64,000 bases of DNA, from the NCBI GenBank assembly GCA_963700495.1, contig CAVOXT010000001.1:868001-932000 (forward strand), written 5' to 3'. This document shows, in pieces, positions 25,500-34,495 of this stretch; positions within the stretch are counted from its first letter, which is position 1; each line of letters opens with the position of its first letter. Position numbers and translations under genes: made by a program. The DNA comes from JACCTU01 sp963700495 (GTDB lineage: Bacteria > Actinomycetota > Thermoleophilia > Gaiellales > Gaiellaceae). The notes under the pieces were generated by a model. That model saw only the letters and a program-made list of their open reading frames with translations, had not been told where the DNA came from and ran no database searches.

Positions 25500-27104
25500 T
25501 CAGGCGCCGGGCGCCGGTGAGGGCGTACCGCCGGTCGGATGCTCGTAGTGCTCCTCGATCCGCTCCAGCTCCTCTTCGGTGCCCTGGCGAATCGGGCCCT
25601 TGAACCACTTGCGGGCCGAGACCAGGTACCAGCCGCCGAACAGGAGCACGGCGGCGCCCACCGTGAGCGGCGCATAGTTGACGACGTTCCAGTCGAACGC
25701 GTCGTCCCAAGGCACGCCGGCCGGAGCGATCGGGAGCATGAACAGGATGCAGATCAGGATGATCCAGCCGATCGCGATCGGGTCGATCCAGCGGTAGCGC
25801 GTGCCGAGGTGCCACGCGCCGCGCTCGAACGATTCGCCTGCACGCAGCCGCAGGAAGATCGGGATCCCGAACGCGATGTAGAGGCCGATCACCGCGATCG
25901 ACGTCCCCACGAGGTAGCCGACGACAGCGTTCCAGAGCGTCGGCAGCATCAGCGCCCACGATAGAACTCCGATCGCCAGGACGGCGTACACAGGAACGCG
26001 TTGGAGCGAGATGCGCCGCCAGATCGCGTGGCCCGGGACCGCGCCGTCCCGCGAGAAGGCGTACATCATCCGGGAGGCGGACGTCACCGACGCCGTCAGG
26101 CAGAACATCTGCGCCACGACCGCGATGAAGAGCAGGAACTCCGCCCAGCCTTTGCTCATCGAGGTTTCCCAGATGTACGTCACCGCGAACCCGCCCGCGT
26201 CGATCACGCCCTGTGTGTCGGGGATCGCGAACGTCACCGCGAGTAGGAGGAGGAAGCCGAAGAACACCGACACGACGACCGACATGACCATGCCGATAGC
26301 GGCGCCGCGTGAAGCTTGCCGCGTCTCCTCCGCCATGTGCGCCGACGCGTCGTAGCCCGTGATCGTGTACTGCGCCATCAGCAGGCCGATGCCGAAGACG
26401 TAGAGGAACATCAGGTCGGAGAAGTTCGAACCGGAGAACCCGGAGTTGTTCACCGTCTCGCCGAAGACGTAGCCGATCGACTGGTGGTTGTCGGGCACGA
26501 TGATCAGGATCGCGACGATCACGAGCACGCCCACCATGTGCCACCACGCGGAGATCGTGTTCAACAGCGCCGTGATCTGGACTCGGAACAGGTTGATCGC
26601 CACGGCGATCAGCATCACCGCGGTGTAGGTGACGAAGATCCACCTCGTCGTGTTCGGATAGTCGAAGAGCAGGTCCATTAGTGACGTTGCAAAGATTGCG
26701 AGGCCGTAGCCGATTGCCGCAGTGACCGCGATCTGGCCGACGAGGTTGAACCAGCCGGTGAACCAGCCCCAGCCCGGGCTCCCGAGCTTCGACGCCCAGT
26801 AGTACAAGCCGCCGGCGGTCGGGAAGGTGGAGGCGATCTCGCCAAGTGCGAGCGAGACGATGATGCAGAAGCCGCCGACCAGGAGCCAGCCCCACGTCAC
26901 CGCGACCGGGCCGCCCCACTGGAACGCGATGTAGTACGAGGTCAGGCAGCCGGCGAGGATCGAGATGATCGTGAAAGAGATCGCGAAGTTCTGGAACCCT
27001 CCCATCGCCCGGAACAGCTCCTGCGCGTACCCGAGCCGGTGGAGCAGGCGCTCGTCGTCCATGTAGACGTTGTCGCTGCTGCTCCCGCTTGGGGCGCTAC
27101 TCAT
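25500..27104 (-). CDS. APC-superfamily amino acid/amine permease
   Basis: About 534 residues from ATG 27104, which has CCTGAGAGGAGGCTGG immediately before it; an in-frame start 23 codons earlier lacks this. Twelve or so membrane helices start at QNFAISFTIISILAGCLTSY. The APC hallmark GEIASTFPTAGGLYYWASKL follows the third helix. The extended N- and C-termini and the central loop pattern (TGYDASAHMAEETRQASRGA) match the AAT/ACT group that carries GABA, choline, ethanolamine or polyamines. First gene in order of function, but last of the minus-strand set at 25500-30470; the operon suggests import of a substrate for the neighbouring oxidase. Confidence 0.9.
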   Translation of the reverse strand: MSSAPSGSSSDNVYMDDERLLHRLGYAQELFRAMGGFQNFAISFTIISILAGCLTSYYIAFQWGGPVAVTWGWLLVGGFCIIVSLALGEIASTFPTAGGLYYWASKLGSPGWGWFTGWFNLVGQIAVTAAIGYGLAIFATSLMDLLFDYPNTTRWIFVTYTAVMLIAVAINLFRVQITALLNTISAWWHMVGVLVIVAILIIVPDNHQSIGYVFGETVNNSGFSGSNFSDLMFLYVFGIGLLMAQYTITGYDASAHMAEETRQASRGAAIGMVMSVVVSVFFGFLLLLAVTFAIPDTQGVIDAGGFAVTYIWETSMSKGWAEFLLFIAVVAQMFCLTASVTSASRMMYAFSRDGAVPGHAIWRRISLQRVPVYAVLAIGVLSWALMLPTLWNAVVGYLVGTSIAVIGLYIAFGIPIFLRLRAGESFERGAWHLGTRYRWIDPIAIGWIILICILFMLPIAPAGVPWDDAFDWNVVNYAPLTVGAAVLLFGGWYLVSARKWFKGPIRQGTEEELERIEEHYEHPTGGTPSPAPGA

Positions 27105-27186
27105 CCAGCCTCCTCTCAGGAAAAGGTCGTCGTGACAGTCGCTATTTACTCCTTGCGCCGGACGGGGTGTCAATGGGACCCGGCGT

Positions 27187-29598
27187 CTAGGAGCGGATGC
27201 GGTCTCCCGCCGGGTCGTACAACGGCTCGGCTGCGACCTCGCCGCCGACCCACTCGCCGAAGATCTCGACGTCGACGGGCTGCCCCGGCTCGGCGTGCGC
27301 GGCCGGAACGTACGCGTACGCGATCGAGCGCCCGACCGTGTAGCCGTACCCGCCGCTCGTGACGCGGCCCACTGCCTCGCCGTCGATCCGGACCGGCTCC
27401 GAGCCGAGGGCGACCGCGCGGAGGTCGGCGAGGACGAGACAGGCGAGGCGGCGCGCGGGCTTCGCGTCGACGAGCGCGTCGCGCCCGATGAATTCGCCCT
27501 TCTCCAGCTTGACCGCGAAGTCGAGGCCGGCCTCGAAGGGATTGTCGTCGGGTGTGATGTCGGCGCCCCAGACGCGGTAGCCCTTCTCGAGCCGGCACGA
27601 GTCGATCGCCTTGTAGCCGCCGGCAGCGAGGCCGTGCTCGCGCCCGGAGTCCCAGATCGTGTCCCAGAGCCGGAGGCCGAACTCCATCGGGCAGTAGAGC
27701 TCCCAGCCGAGCTCGCCGACGTAGGTCACGCGGAGGGCGAGGCACGGCACGGGCCCGACGTCGATCTCCCGCGCGCGCATGTAGCGGAAGGCCTCGTTCG
27801 AGAGGTCCGAAGTGCTGAGCGGCTGGAGGATCTCTCGCGCGCGCGGCCCCCAGATCCCCAGGCACGCATACCGCGACGTCACGTCCTCGACGACCACGGA
27901 GCCGTCCTCGGGGGCGTGCTGGCGGATCCAGGAAAGGTCGTGCTGTCCGAAGGCCGTGCCGGTCACGATCCGGAAGCGGTCTTCCGCGAGACGGGTGACG
28001 GTGAAGTCGCACTCGATCCCGCCGTGCTTGTTCAGCATCGACGTGTACGTGATCGCGCCGACTTCGCGCGCGACCCTGTTGGCGCAGAGCCGCTCGAGGA
28101 AGTCGGGTGCCCCGTCGCCCGAGATCTCGATCTTGGCGAAGCTCGTCTCGTCGAAGAGCGCGGCCGCCTCGCGCGTCGCGACGTGCTCCGCGCCGATCGC
28201 GGGCGACCAGAGCCGGCCGGCCCAGCCGCGCGGGCGCAGCGACTCGTCTCCGCGCGCCGCGTTCGGCTCGAACCAGTTCGGGCGCTCCCACCCCGACTTC
28301 TCGCCGAAGGCGGCGCCGAGCTCCTGGAGCCGGGCGTAGGTCGGCGAGACTCGCAGCGGCCGGCCCGCCTGCCGCTCGTGCCCGGGGTACTTGACGTCGT
28401 AGTAGGTCGAGTAGACCTCGATCGTGCGGGCGAGCGTGTACTCGCGCGTGCGGTAGGCGGTGCCGAAGCGGCGCGAGTCCATCTCCCAGACGTCGAGGCT
28501 CGGGACCTCGTCGAGGATCCACTCCGCGACGAGCTTGCCCATCCCGCCCGCTCCGGCGAGCCCGTGCGCGCAGAAGCCGGCCGCGACCCAGAAGCCGCGC
28601 ACGTCGGTCGGGCCGAGGATGAACTCGTTGTCGGGCGTGAATGCCTCCGGGCCGTTGATCAGGCGTACTACCGCCAGCTCGGCGAGGCCGGGCACGCGAC
28701 GCACGGCGTTCTCGAGCAGCGGCTCGAAGCGCGGCCAGTCCTCGGCCAGCAGACGCCCGTTGAAGTCGGCCGGGATCCCGTCGAGCGACCACGGCGCCGG
28801 GTCGCGCTCGTAGCCGCCCATCACGAGCCCTCCGGACTCCGGGCGGAAGTAGACGAGGAGCGATGGGTCCCGCATCGTCGGCATCTCGAGCGGGAGGCCC
28901 GACGGCTTCGTCACGACGTACTCGTGCGCCATCGGGACGACGGGCACGTTCACCCCCGCGAGCCCGCCGAGCTCCTTCGCGAACATGCCGCCCGCGTTGA
29001 CGACGATCTCGGCCTCGATCGAGCCCCTGTCCGTCTCGACGCCGGTGACCTTCCCCCGCTCGACGCCGATCGCGGTCACCCGCGTCCTCGTCTCGATCTC
29101 AGCGCCGCCGCGCCGGGCGCCTTCCGCCAGCGCGAAGGTCAGCTGGCTCGGGTCGATGTAGCCGTCGGTCGGGAGGAACGCGGCACCGAGGACACCCTTG
29201 GCCGTCATCGGAGGGAACAGCCTCTGAGCCTCCTCTGCCGATACCAGCTCGAGCGGCAGCCCGAACGTCTTCGCCCATCCGGCCTGGCGCGCGAGCTCCT
29301 CCATCCGCTCCTCGGTCGACGCGAGCCGGAGCGAACCGACCTCGCGCCAGCCGGTCGCGAGGCCGACCTCGTCCTCGAGCGAGCGGTAGAGGTCGACCGA
29401 GCTCATCATCATCTTCGTCAGGCTGAGCGAGCCGCGGAGCTGGCCGACGAGACCCGCCGAGTGGAACGTCGAGCCGCTCGTCAGGTCGGCCCGCTCGACG
29501 AGGACGACGTCGCGCTCGCCGAGCCTCGTCAGCCAGTACGCGATCGAGCAGCCGCCGACGCCGCCGCCGATCACGACGACGCGCGCGCGGTCTTTCAT
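27187..29598 (-). CDS. FAD-dependent oxidoreductase with GcvT domain (dimethylglycine/sarcosine dehydrogenase-like)
   Basis: 803 residues. The N-terminal DAO domain starts VVVIGGGVGGCSIAYWLTRL. His46 in GSTFHSAGL is at the site where dimethylglycine and sarcosine dehydrogenases hold FAD covalently. From about residue 430 a GcvT-type folate-binding region begins (YTSMLNKHGGIECDFTVT; YVGELGWELYCP), followed by the GcvT C-terminal barrel. This architecture removes N-methyl groups from methylated glycines, passing the C1 unit to tetrahydrofolate. The start ATG 29598 overlaps the stop of the upstream kinase-like gene (ATGA). Substrate not fixed: dimethylglycine, sarcosine or another N-methyl amine. 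Confidence 0.9.
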   Translation of the reverse strand: MKDRARVVVIGGGVGGCSIAYWLTRLGERDVVLVERADLTSGSTFHSAGLVGQLRGSLSLTKMMMSSVDLYRSLEDEVGLATGWREVGSLRLASTEERMEELARQAGWAKTFGLPLELVSAEEAQRLFPPMTAKGVLGAAFLPTDGYIDPSQLTFALAEGARRGGAEIETRTRVTAIGVERGKVTGVETDRGSIEAEIVVNAGGMFAKELGGLAGVNVPVVPMAHEYVVTKPSGLPLEMPTMRDPSLLVYFRPESGGLVMGGYERDPAPWSLDGIPADFNGRLLAEDWPRFEPLLENAVRRVPGLAELAVVRLINGPEAFTPDNEFILGPTDVRGFWVAAGFCAHGLAGAGGMGKLVAEWILDEVPSLDVWEMDSRRFGTAYRTREYTLARTIEVYSTYYDVKYPGHERQAGRPLRVSPTYARLQELGAAFGEKSGWERPNWFEPNAARGDESLRPRGWAGRLWSPAIGAEHVATREAAALFDETSFAKIEISGDGAPDFLERLCANRVAREVGAITYTSMLNKHGGIECDFTVTRLAEDRFRIVTGTAFGQHDLSWIRQHAPEDGSVVVEDVTSRYACLGIWGPRAREILQPLSTSDLSNEAFRYMRAREIDVGPVPCLALRVTYVGELGWELYCPMEFGLRLWDTIWDSGREHGLAAGGYKAIDSCRLEKGYRVWGADITPDDNPFEAGLDFAVKLEKGEFIGRDALVDAKPARRLACLVLADLRAVALGSEPVRIDGEAVGRVTSGGYGYTVGRSIAYAYVPAAHAEPGQPVDVEIFGEWVGGEVAAEPLYDPAGDRIRS

Positions 29599-30470
29599 CC
29601 GAGCGCGGTCCGGAAGGCGGGCTCCTCGGCGGTTTGGCGGAGCCGCTCGAAATGCGACTCGGCGTAGGACGCGAAGTCGAACTCGAGCTCGGAGACCGCC
29701 TGCTGCACGACGCCCCACATCGCCTCGCGGAAGTCGGACATGAACCGCATCAACGTCAGGGCGCGGACGTCCTCGTCCCGCAGCTCGCCGAAGTACGCGC
29801 GCAGGAAATCGGCGTTCTCGTCGTCCGAGAGCTCGTGATTGACGGAGAAGTTCGCCAGGTCGAAGAAGCGGTCGCCCATGCCCGCGTACTCCCAGTCGAC
29901 GATCCAGAGACGCGAGCCGTCGTGGATGAAGTTCGCGTTCAGGAGGTCGTTGTGGCAGGGCCGGAGCTGCTGCTCGCCGCGGACCCGCTCGATCCGGTCG
30001 GCGACCTCCTTCGCCCGCGTGTACTCGGCCGGCGAGCCGATCCCGCGCGCCGCCGCGGTCGCGTGGTACGCCTCGACGACGCGGAACGCATCGAAGCGGC
30101 CGGGGATCGGCGGGCCGTCGTGGAAGCGGCGCAGCAAGCCTGCGATGTCGCGAAGCGCCTCCGGCCGCCGCAACTCCTCCTCGGAGACGGGGCGCCCGTC
30201 GACGAAGCGCGTGACGAGGTAGCCCTGCGGCTCGACGAACGCGATCACGTCGGGCGCCAGTCCCGCCTCGGCCGCGCGCCGGGTCGCGGCCTGCTCGTCG
30301 TAGCGGTCGATCCCGAGCAGCTCGGTGTCCTTGCCCCCGATCCTGAGCACGACCTGCTCCCCGCCCTGGAGCGTGACCCTGAAGTTGCGGTTCGTGATGC
30401 CGCCGCCCAGCGGCTCGAGCGACCGGACGCTCCCCGGCCACACTCGCTCGGCGATCCGCTCCGGCTCCAC
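29595..30470 (-). CDS. choline/ethanolamine kinase-like phosphotransferase
   Basis: About 291 residues from a GTG at 30470. LGGGITNRNFRV is the nucleotide loop typical of choline kinases, LRIGGKDTELLGIDR the ATP lysine strand, and RPCHNDLLNANFIHD the catalytic loop. IVDWEYAGMGDRFFDLANFS supplies the metal aspartate, in the form typical of choline and ethanolamine kinases. Length fits. It heads the minus-strand operon and lies 27 bases from the start of the divergent HAD gene. Its role would be to phosphorylate a small alcohol (choline, ethanolamine or similar), but other APH-fold substrates are possible. Confidence 0.85.
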   Translation of the reverse strand: MEPERIAERVWPGSVRSLEPLGGGITNRNFRVTLQGGEQVVLRIGGKDTELLGIDRYDEQAATRRAAEAGLAPDVIAFVEPQGYLVTRFVDGRPVSEEELRRPEALRDIAGLLRRFHDGPPIPGRFDAFRVVEAYHATAAARGIGSPAEYTRAKEVADRIERVRGEQQLRPCHNDLLNANFIHDGSRLWIVDWEYAGMGDRFFDLANFSVNHELSDDENADFLRAYFGELRDEDVRALTLMRFMSDFREAMWGVVQQAVSELEFDFASYAESHFERLRQTAEEPAFRTALG

Positions 30471-30497
30471 GCCGCGCGATCCTAGACTGCGCCCGCG

Positions 30498-31121
30498 GTG
30501 CCCTCCGTGCTCTTCGACTTCAACGGGACGATCTCGGATGACGAGCCGATCCTCTGCGCGATCTTCCAAGAACTGTTTGCGGGGGCCGGGAAGCCACTCC
30601 CCACGGAGGAGTACTACGGGAGGCTCTTCGGGCTCTCGGACCCCGAGATCGTCGAGGAGTGGCTCGGTTGGAGCGACCCGAGCCTCGTCGACGCCAAGAT
30701 CGCGCGTTACCGCGAGCGGGTCGCGGACGGCCGGACGGTCGACGAGGAGACTCGCCGGGCCGTGAGACTCGCCGCAGAGCAGGGCCCAGTTGCCGTGGTC
30801 TCCGGGTCGTCCCGTTCCGAGATCGAGCCGGTCCTCGAAGCCGCGGGCCTGCTCGACGTCGTCAGCGTGATCGTCCCGATGGAGGAGGTCGAGCACGGAA
30901 AGCCCGAGCCGGACGGCTACCTGCGCGCGCTGGAGCTCCTCGGCGCCGAGACGGGTGCGGCGATCGAGGACTCCCCGCCCGGCGTCAAAGCCGCGAAGGC
31001 GGCAGGGCTCCGGTGCGCCGCGGTCACCCGGACGTTCACGCCCGAGCTCCTCCGCGGGGCCGACCTCTACTCGCCTCGTGTTGATCGAGAGCTGATCCGC
31101 CGACTAGTCTCGTCCGGGTGA
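30498..31121 (+). CDS. HAD-superfamily hydrolase, variant motif I
   Basis: A 207-residue HAD protein with a helical cap. Motif I is VLFDFNGTISDDE, with Asn where phosphatases have the second Asp (general acid/base). Motif II is VAVVSGSSRSEIEP, motif III the Lys in VEHGKPEPDGYL, and motif IV AIEDSPPGVKAAKA. The order and spacing resemble beta-phosphoglucomutase and phosphoglycolate phosphatase-like enzymes. The Asn may lower or redirect phosphatase activity. Starts at GTG 30498 and overlaps the GS-like gene (GTGA). First gene of the plus-strand operon. Confidence 0.85.
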   Translation: MPSVLFDFNGTISDDEPILCAIFQELFAGAGKPLPTEEYYGRLFGLSDPEIVEEWLGWSDPSLVDAKIARYRERVADGRTVDEETRRAVRLAAEQGPVAVVSGSSRSEIEPVLEAAGLLDVVSVIVPMEEVEHGKPEPDGYLRALELLGAETGAAIEDSPPGVKAAKAAGLRCAAVTRTFTPELLRGADLYSPRVDRELIRRLVSSG

Positions 31122-32446
31122 TCATTCTCGACGAGCTGCGGGCGGACGTCGAGTCCGGCGCGATCGACACGGTCGTCGTCGCGTTCACCGACATGCAGGG
31201 TCGCCTGATGGGCAAGCGGATGCAGGCGCAGTTCTTCCTCGAAGACTCGGTCGAGCACGGGATCGAGGGCTGCAACTACCTGCTCGCGCTCGAGATGGAG
31301 ATGGACCCGATCCCCGGCTACGAGATCGCGAGCTGGGAACGCGGCTACGGCGACTTCCGGATTCAGCCCGACTTTGCGTCGCTCCGGCGGATCCCGTGGC
31401 TCGAGGGGACGGCGCTCGTGCTGGGGGACGTGACGTGGCTCGACGGCTCGCCGGTGCGGCCGTCGCCGCGCCAGGTGCTGAACGCGCAGGTCGAGCAGGC
31501 TCGGGCGGCGGGCTTCGAGCCGATGTTCGGCTCCGAGCTCGAGTTCTACTTGCTGAAGGAAACGTACGCCGAGGCGCACGAGAAGCACTACCGCGACCTC
31601 ACGCCGTCGGTGCCGTACAACCTCGACTACCACGTGCTCGCGACGACGTACGACGAGCCGTTCCTTCGCAAGATCCGGAACGGGATGCAGGGCGCCGGGA
31701 TCAAGGTCGAAAGCTCGAAAGGCGAGGCCTGGCCGGGCCAGCACGAGATCAACTTCCGCTTCGCCGACGCGGTCACGATGGCCGACAACCACGTGATCTA
31801 CAAGAACGGCGCGAAGGAGCTCGCGCACCTGAACGGGATGTCGATCACGTTCATGGCGAAGCCCGACCACACCTGGATCGGCAGCTCGTGCCACATCCAC
31901 GGATCGCTCTGGCGCGGCGACGAGCCCGCGCTGACCGACCCCGCCGTCTTCGGCGGCTGGCTCGCCGGGTGGATCGAGCACGCGAAGGAGCTCGCGGTCT
32001 TCCTCGCACCGAACGTGAACTCGTACAAGCGCTTCGCCGCGGGAACGTGGGCGCCGACGACGCTCGCCTGGGGGAACGACAACCGGACGTGCGGCTTTCG
32101 CGTCGTCGGCGACGGCCGATCGAGGCGCGTGGAGACACGCCTCCCGGGCGGCGACGTAAATCCGTACCTCGCCTTCGCGGCGCTGATCGCTGCCGGGCTC
32201 GACGGCATCGAGCGCGGCCTCGAGCCGCCGGCGCCGCTCGAGGGGAATGCGTACGAGTCGGACGCCGAGCGGTTCCCGCACGCGCTGCGCGACGCGATCG
32301 CGGCGCTCGAGCAGGGGACGTTCGCGCGCAGCGCCTTCGGCGACGACGTCGTCGACCACTACCTCAACTACGCGCGCACGGAGCAGCGGCTCTTCGACGA
32401 GGTCGTCACCAACTACGAGCGCGAGCGCCTGTTCGAACGTGGCTAG
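31118..32446 (+). CDS. glutamine-synthetase-like gamma-glutamyl-amine ligase
   Basis: A 442-residue enzyme of the GS fold. Metal and substrate residues lie in FGSELEFYLL, HEINFRFADA, GSSCHIHGSLW and NDNRTCGFRV; the ammonium/amine loop and C-terminal RVETRLPGGDVNPYLAFAAL are complete. Size and sequence style fit the PuuA/GlnA3/GlnA4/GmaS group, which ligates glutamate to an amine (putrescine, ethanolamine, methylamine) rather than to ammonia. PuuD-like and aldehyde dehydrogenase genes follow at once, the order of a gamma-glutamylated amine pathway. GTG start, overlapping the HAD gene by four bases. Substrate amine undetermined. Confidence 0.88.
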   Translation: MIILDELRADVESGAIDTVVVAFTDMQGRLMGKRMQAQFFLEDSVEHGIEGCNYLLALEMEMDPIPGYEIASWERGYGDFRIQPDFASLRRIPWLEGTALVLGDVTWLDGSPVRPSPRQVLNAQVEQARAAGFEPMFGSELEFYLLKETYAEAHEKHYRDLTPSVPYNLDYHVLATTYDEPFLRKIRNGMQGAGIKVESSKGEAWPGQHEINFRFADAVTMADNHVIYKNGAKELAHLNGMSITFMAKPDHTWIGSSCHIHGSLWRGDEPALTDPAVFGGWLAGWIEHAKELAVFLAPNVNSYKRFAAGTWAPTTLAWGNDNRTCGFRVVGDGRSRRVETRLPGGDVNPYLAFAALIAAGLDGIERGLEPPAPLEGNAYESDAERFPHALRDAIAALEQGTFARSAFGDDVVDHYLNYARTEQRLFDEVVTNYERERLFERG

Positions 32447-33152
32447 GCCACTCATCGGCATCACCACGTACGTCGAGCCCGCACAGTGGGGCGCGTGGGA
32501 GCTGCCCTCGGCGCTCATCCCGTACATGTACGTCCAGGCGATCGAGCGCGCCGGCGGCCGGGCACTGCTCGTGCCGCCGAGTACCGAGGCCCTGGAGGAG
32601 ACGCTCGACGCACTCGACGGCCTCCTCTTCTCCGGCGGGAGCGACCTCGACCCGAGCACGTACGAGCAGGAGCCGCACCCGGAGACGACGGGCACACGCC
32701 TGGCGCGAGACCGCGGCGAGCTCGCGCTGCTCGAGGCGGCGCTCGCACGCGACATGCCCGTGCTCGCGGTGTGCCGCGGCTCGCAGGTGCTGAACGTCGC
32801 GCGCGGCGGGGATCTCGTGCAGCACCTACCCGAGGTTGTCGGCGACGAGCGGCACAAGCACACGCCCGGCGTCTTCGCGGACCACGACGTGCGCGTCGAG
32901 CAGGACTCGAAGGTCGGCGGGATGGTCGGCCACCGCGCGCCGGTGAAGTCGCACCACCACCAGGGGTACGGGCGGATCGGCGAGGGTCTGCGCGAGGTCG
33001 CGTGGGCCGACGACGGGACGGTCGAGGCGCTCGAGGACCCCGAGAAGCGCTTCGCCGTCGGTGTCCTGTGGCACCCGGAGGCGGGCGAGGACGCGGCGCT
33101 CTTCGACGGTCTAGTCGAGCAGGCGCGCGTCTACCGCGGGGAGAAGACGTGA
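32439..33152 (+). CDS. PuuD-like gamma-glutamyl amide hydrolase (class I glutaminase fold)
   Basis: 237 residues of the peptidase C26 family. The start GTG at 32439 begins ARPLIGITTYVEPAQWG. The nucleophile is Cys in VLAVCRGSQVLNVARGG; the His-x-Glu dyad is in GVLWHPEAGED; an oxyanion strand and FSGGSDLDPSTY are also present. PuuD frees glutamate from gamma-glutamyl-GABA in putrescine breakdown. Here the same step would release the oxidised amine as an amino acid (for example glycine from gamma-glutamylglycine). Overlaps GS by eight bases and the next gene by GTGA, so translation is coupled. Confidence 0.88.
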   Translation: MARPLIGITTYVEPAQWGAWELPSALIPYMYVQAIERAGGRALLVPPSTEALEETLDALDGLLFSGGSDLDPSTYEQEPHPETTGTRLARDRGELALLEAALARDMPVLAVCRGSQVLNVARGGDLVQHLPEVVGDERHKHTPGVFADHDVRVEQDSKVGGMVGHRAPVKSHHHQGYGRIGEGLREVAWADDGTVEALEDPEKRFAVGVLWHPEAGEDAALFDGLVEQARVYRGEKT

Positions 33153-34495
33153 CGCTGACCGTGCTCAACCCGGCAACCGAGCAGCCGATCGCGGAGCTCG
33201 AGCAGGCCGGCGTCGACGAGACGAACGAGGCGGTCGCCCGGGCGAAGGCGGCCTTCCCAGCCTGGCGGGCCGTCGCGCCGAACGACCGCGCGCGCCTGCT
33301 GCGGCGTCTCGCGACGCTCGTCGAGGAGCACAGCGAGGAGCTCGCGCGGATCGAGTCGCAGAACGTCGGCAAGCCGATCACGGGCGCCCGCGGCGAGGTC
33401 GGGATGGTCGCGAACGTCTTCCACTTCTATGCGGGTGCGGTCGACAAGCACTACGGGGAGACGATCCCGGTCGCGGGCGGGATCGACGTGACGTTCCGCG
33501 AGCCGCTCGGGGTCGTCGGCCTGATCGTCCCGTGGAACTTCCCGCTCAACATCTCGTCGTGGAAGCTCGGGCCTGCGCTCGCGTGCGGGAACACGGTCGT
33601 CCTGAAGCCGGCTGAGCTGACGCCCCTCTCAGCGCTCCGACTGGCCGAGCTCGCGCTCGAGGCCGGTATCCCCGAGGGCGTGATCAACGTCCTCGTCGGC
33701 AAGGGCTCGGTGGTCGGCGTCCGGCTCGTCGAGCACCCGGACGTCGCGAAGATCGGCTTCACCGGCTCGACCGAGGTCGGACGAGAGATCATGCGCGGCG
33801 CCGCAGGGACGATCAAGCGCGTCACGCTCGAGCTCGGCGGCAAGTCCGCGAACGTCGTCTTCGAGGACGCGGACCTCGAGCAGGCGGCCGCCGGCGCGCC
33901 GTACGCCGTCTTCGACAACGCCGGCCAGGACTGCTGTGCGCGCTCGCGCATCCTCGTCCAGAAAGCGGTCTACGACCGCTTCCTCGAGGCTCTGGTCGAC
34001 GCGACGCGCAACGTCAAGGTCGGTGACCCCACGGACGAGTCGACCGAGATGGGGCCGCTGATCTCGGCGCAGCACCGCGAGACGGTTGCGTCGTTCGTCG
34101 ACGGGAACGTGCTCTTCCGCGGCGAGACGCCCGGCGGCCCCGGCTTCTGGTACCCGGCGACCCTCGTCGAGGCCTCGAACACCGATCGGGTCGCGCGCGA
34201 GGAGGTCTTCGGGCCCGTCGCCGCGCTGATCCCGTTCGAGGACGAGGCCGAGGCGATCCGCCTCGCCAACGACACCCCCTACGGGCTCTCCGGCTCGATC
34301 TGGACACGCGACGGCGCGCGGGCGCTGCGCGTCGCCCGTGCGGTCGACGCCGGCGTGCTGTCGGTCAACTCGAACTCGTCGGTGCGGCACTCGACGCCGT
34401 TCGGCGGCTTCAAGCAGTCCGGTTTCGGCCGCGAGCTCGGCATGCACGCCCTCGCGGGATACTCCGACGTGAAGAACGTCTTCATCGCGACCTGA
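33149..34495 (+). CDS. NAD(P)-dependent aldehyde dehydrogenase
   Basis: 448 residues. The cofactor-binding region is VGLIVPWNFPLNISSWKLGP, the nucleotide loop FTGSTEVG. Catalytic Glu is in LELGGKSANVVFE, catalytic Cys in NAGQDCCARSRIL, and EEVFGPV precedes the C-terminal GGFKQSGFGRELG. Close in style to PuuC and gamma-aminobutyraldehyde or betaine aldehyde dehydrogenases. In context it would oxidise the gamma-glutamyl-amino-aldehyde produced by the SDR (alcohol) or the FAD oxidase. GTG start overlapping the PuuD-like gene; its TGA overlaps the ATG of the SDR gene. Confidence 0.93.
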   Translation: MTLTVLNPATEQPIAELEQAGVDETNEAVARAKAAFPAWRAVAPNDRARLLRRLATLVEEHSEELARIESQNVGKPITGARGEVGMVANVFHFYAGAVDKHYGETIPVAGGIDVTFREPLGVVGLIVPWNFPLNISSWKLGPALACGNTVVLKPAELTPLSALRLAELALEAGIPEGVINVLVGKGSVVGVRLVEHPDVAKIGFTGSTEVGREIMRGAAGTIKRVTLELGGKSANVVFEDADLEQAAAGAPYAVFDNAGQDCCARSRILVQKAVYDRFLEALVDATRNVKVGDPTDESTEMGPLISAQHRETVASFVDGNVLFRGETPGGPGFWYPATLVEASNTDRVAREEVFGPVAALIPFEDEAEAIRLANDTPYGLSGSIWTRDGARALRVARAVDAGVLSVNSNSSVRHSTPFGGFKQSGFGRELGMHALAGYSDVKNVFIAT

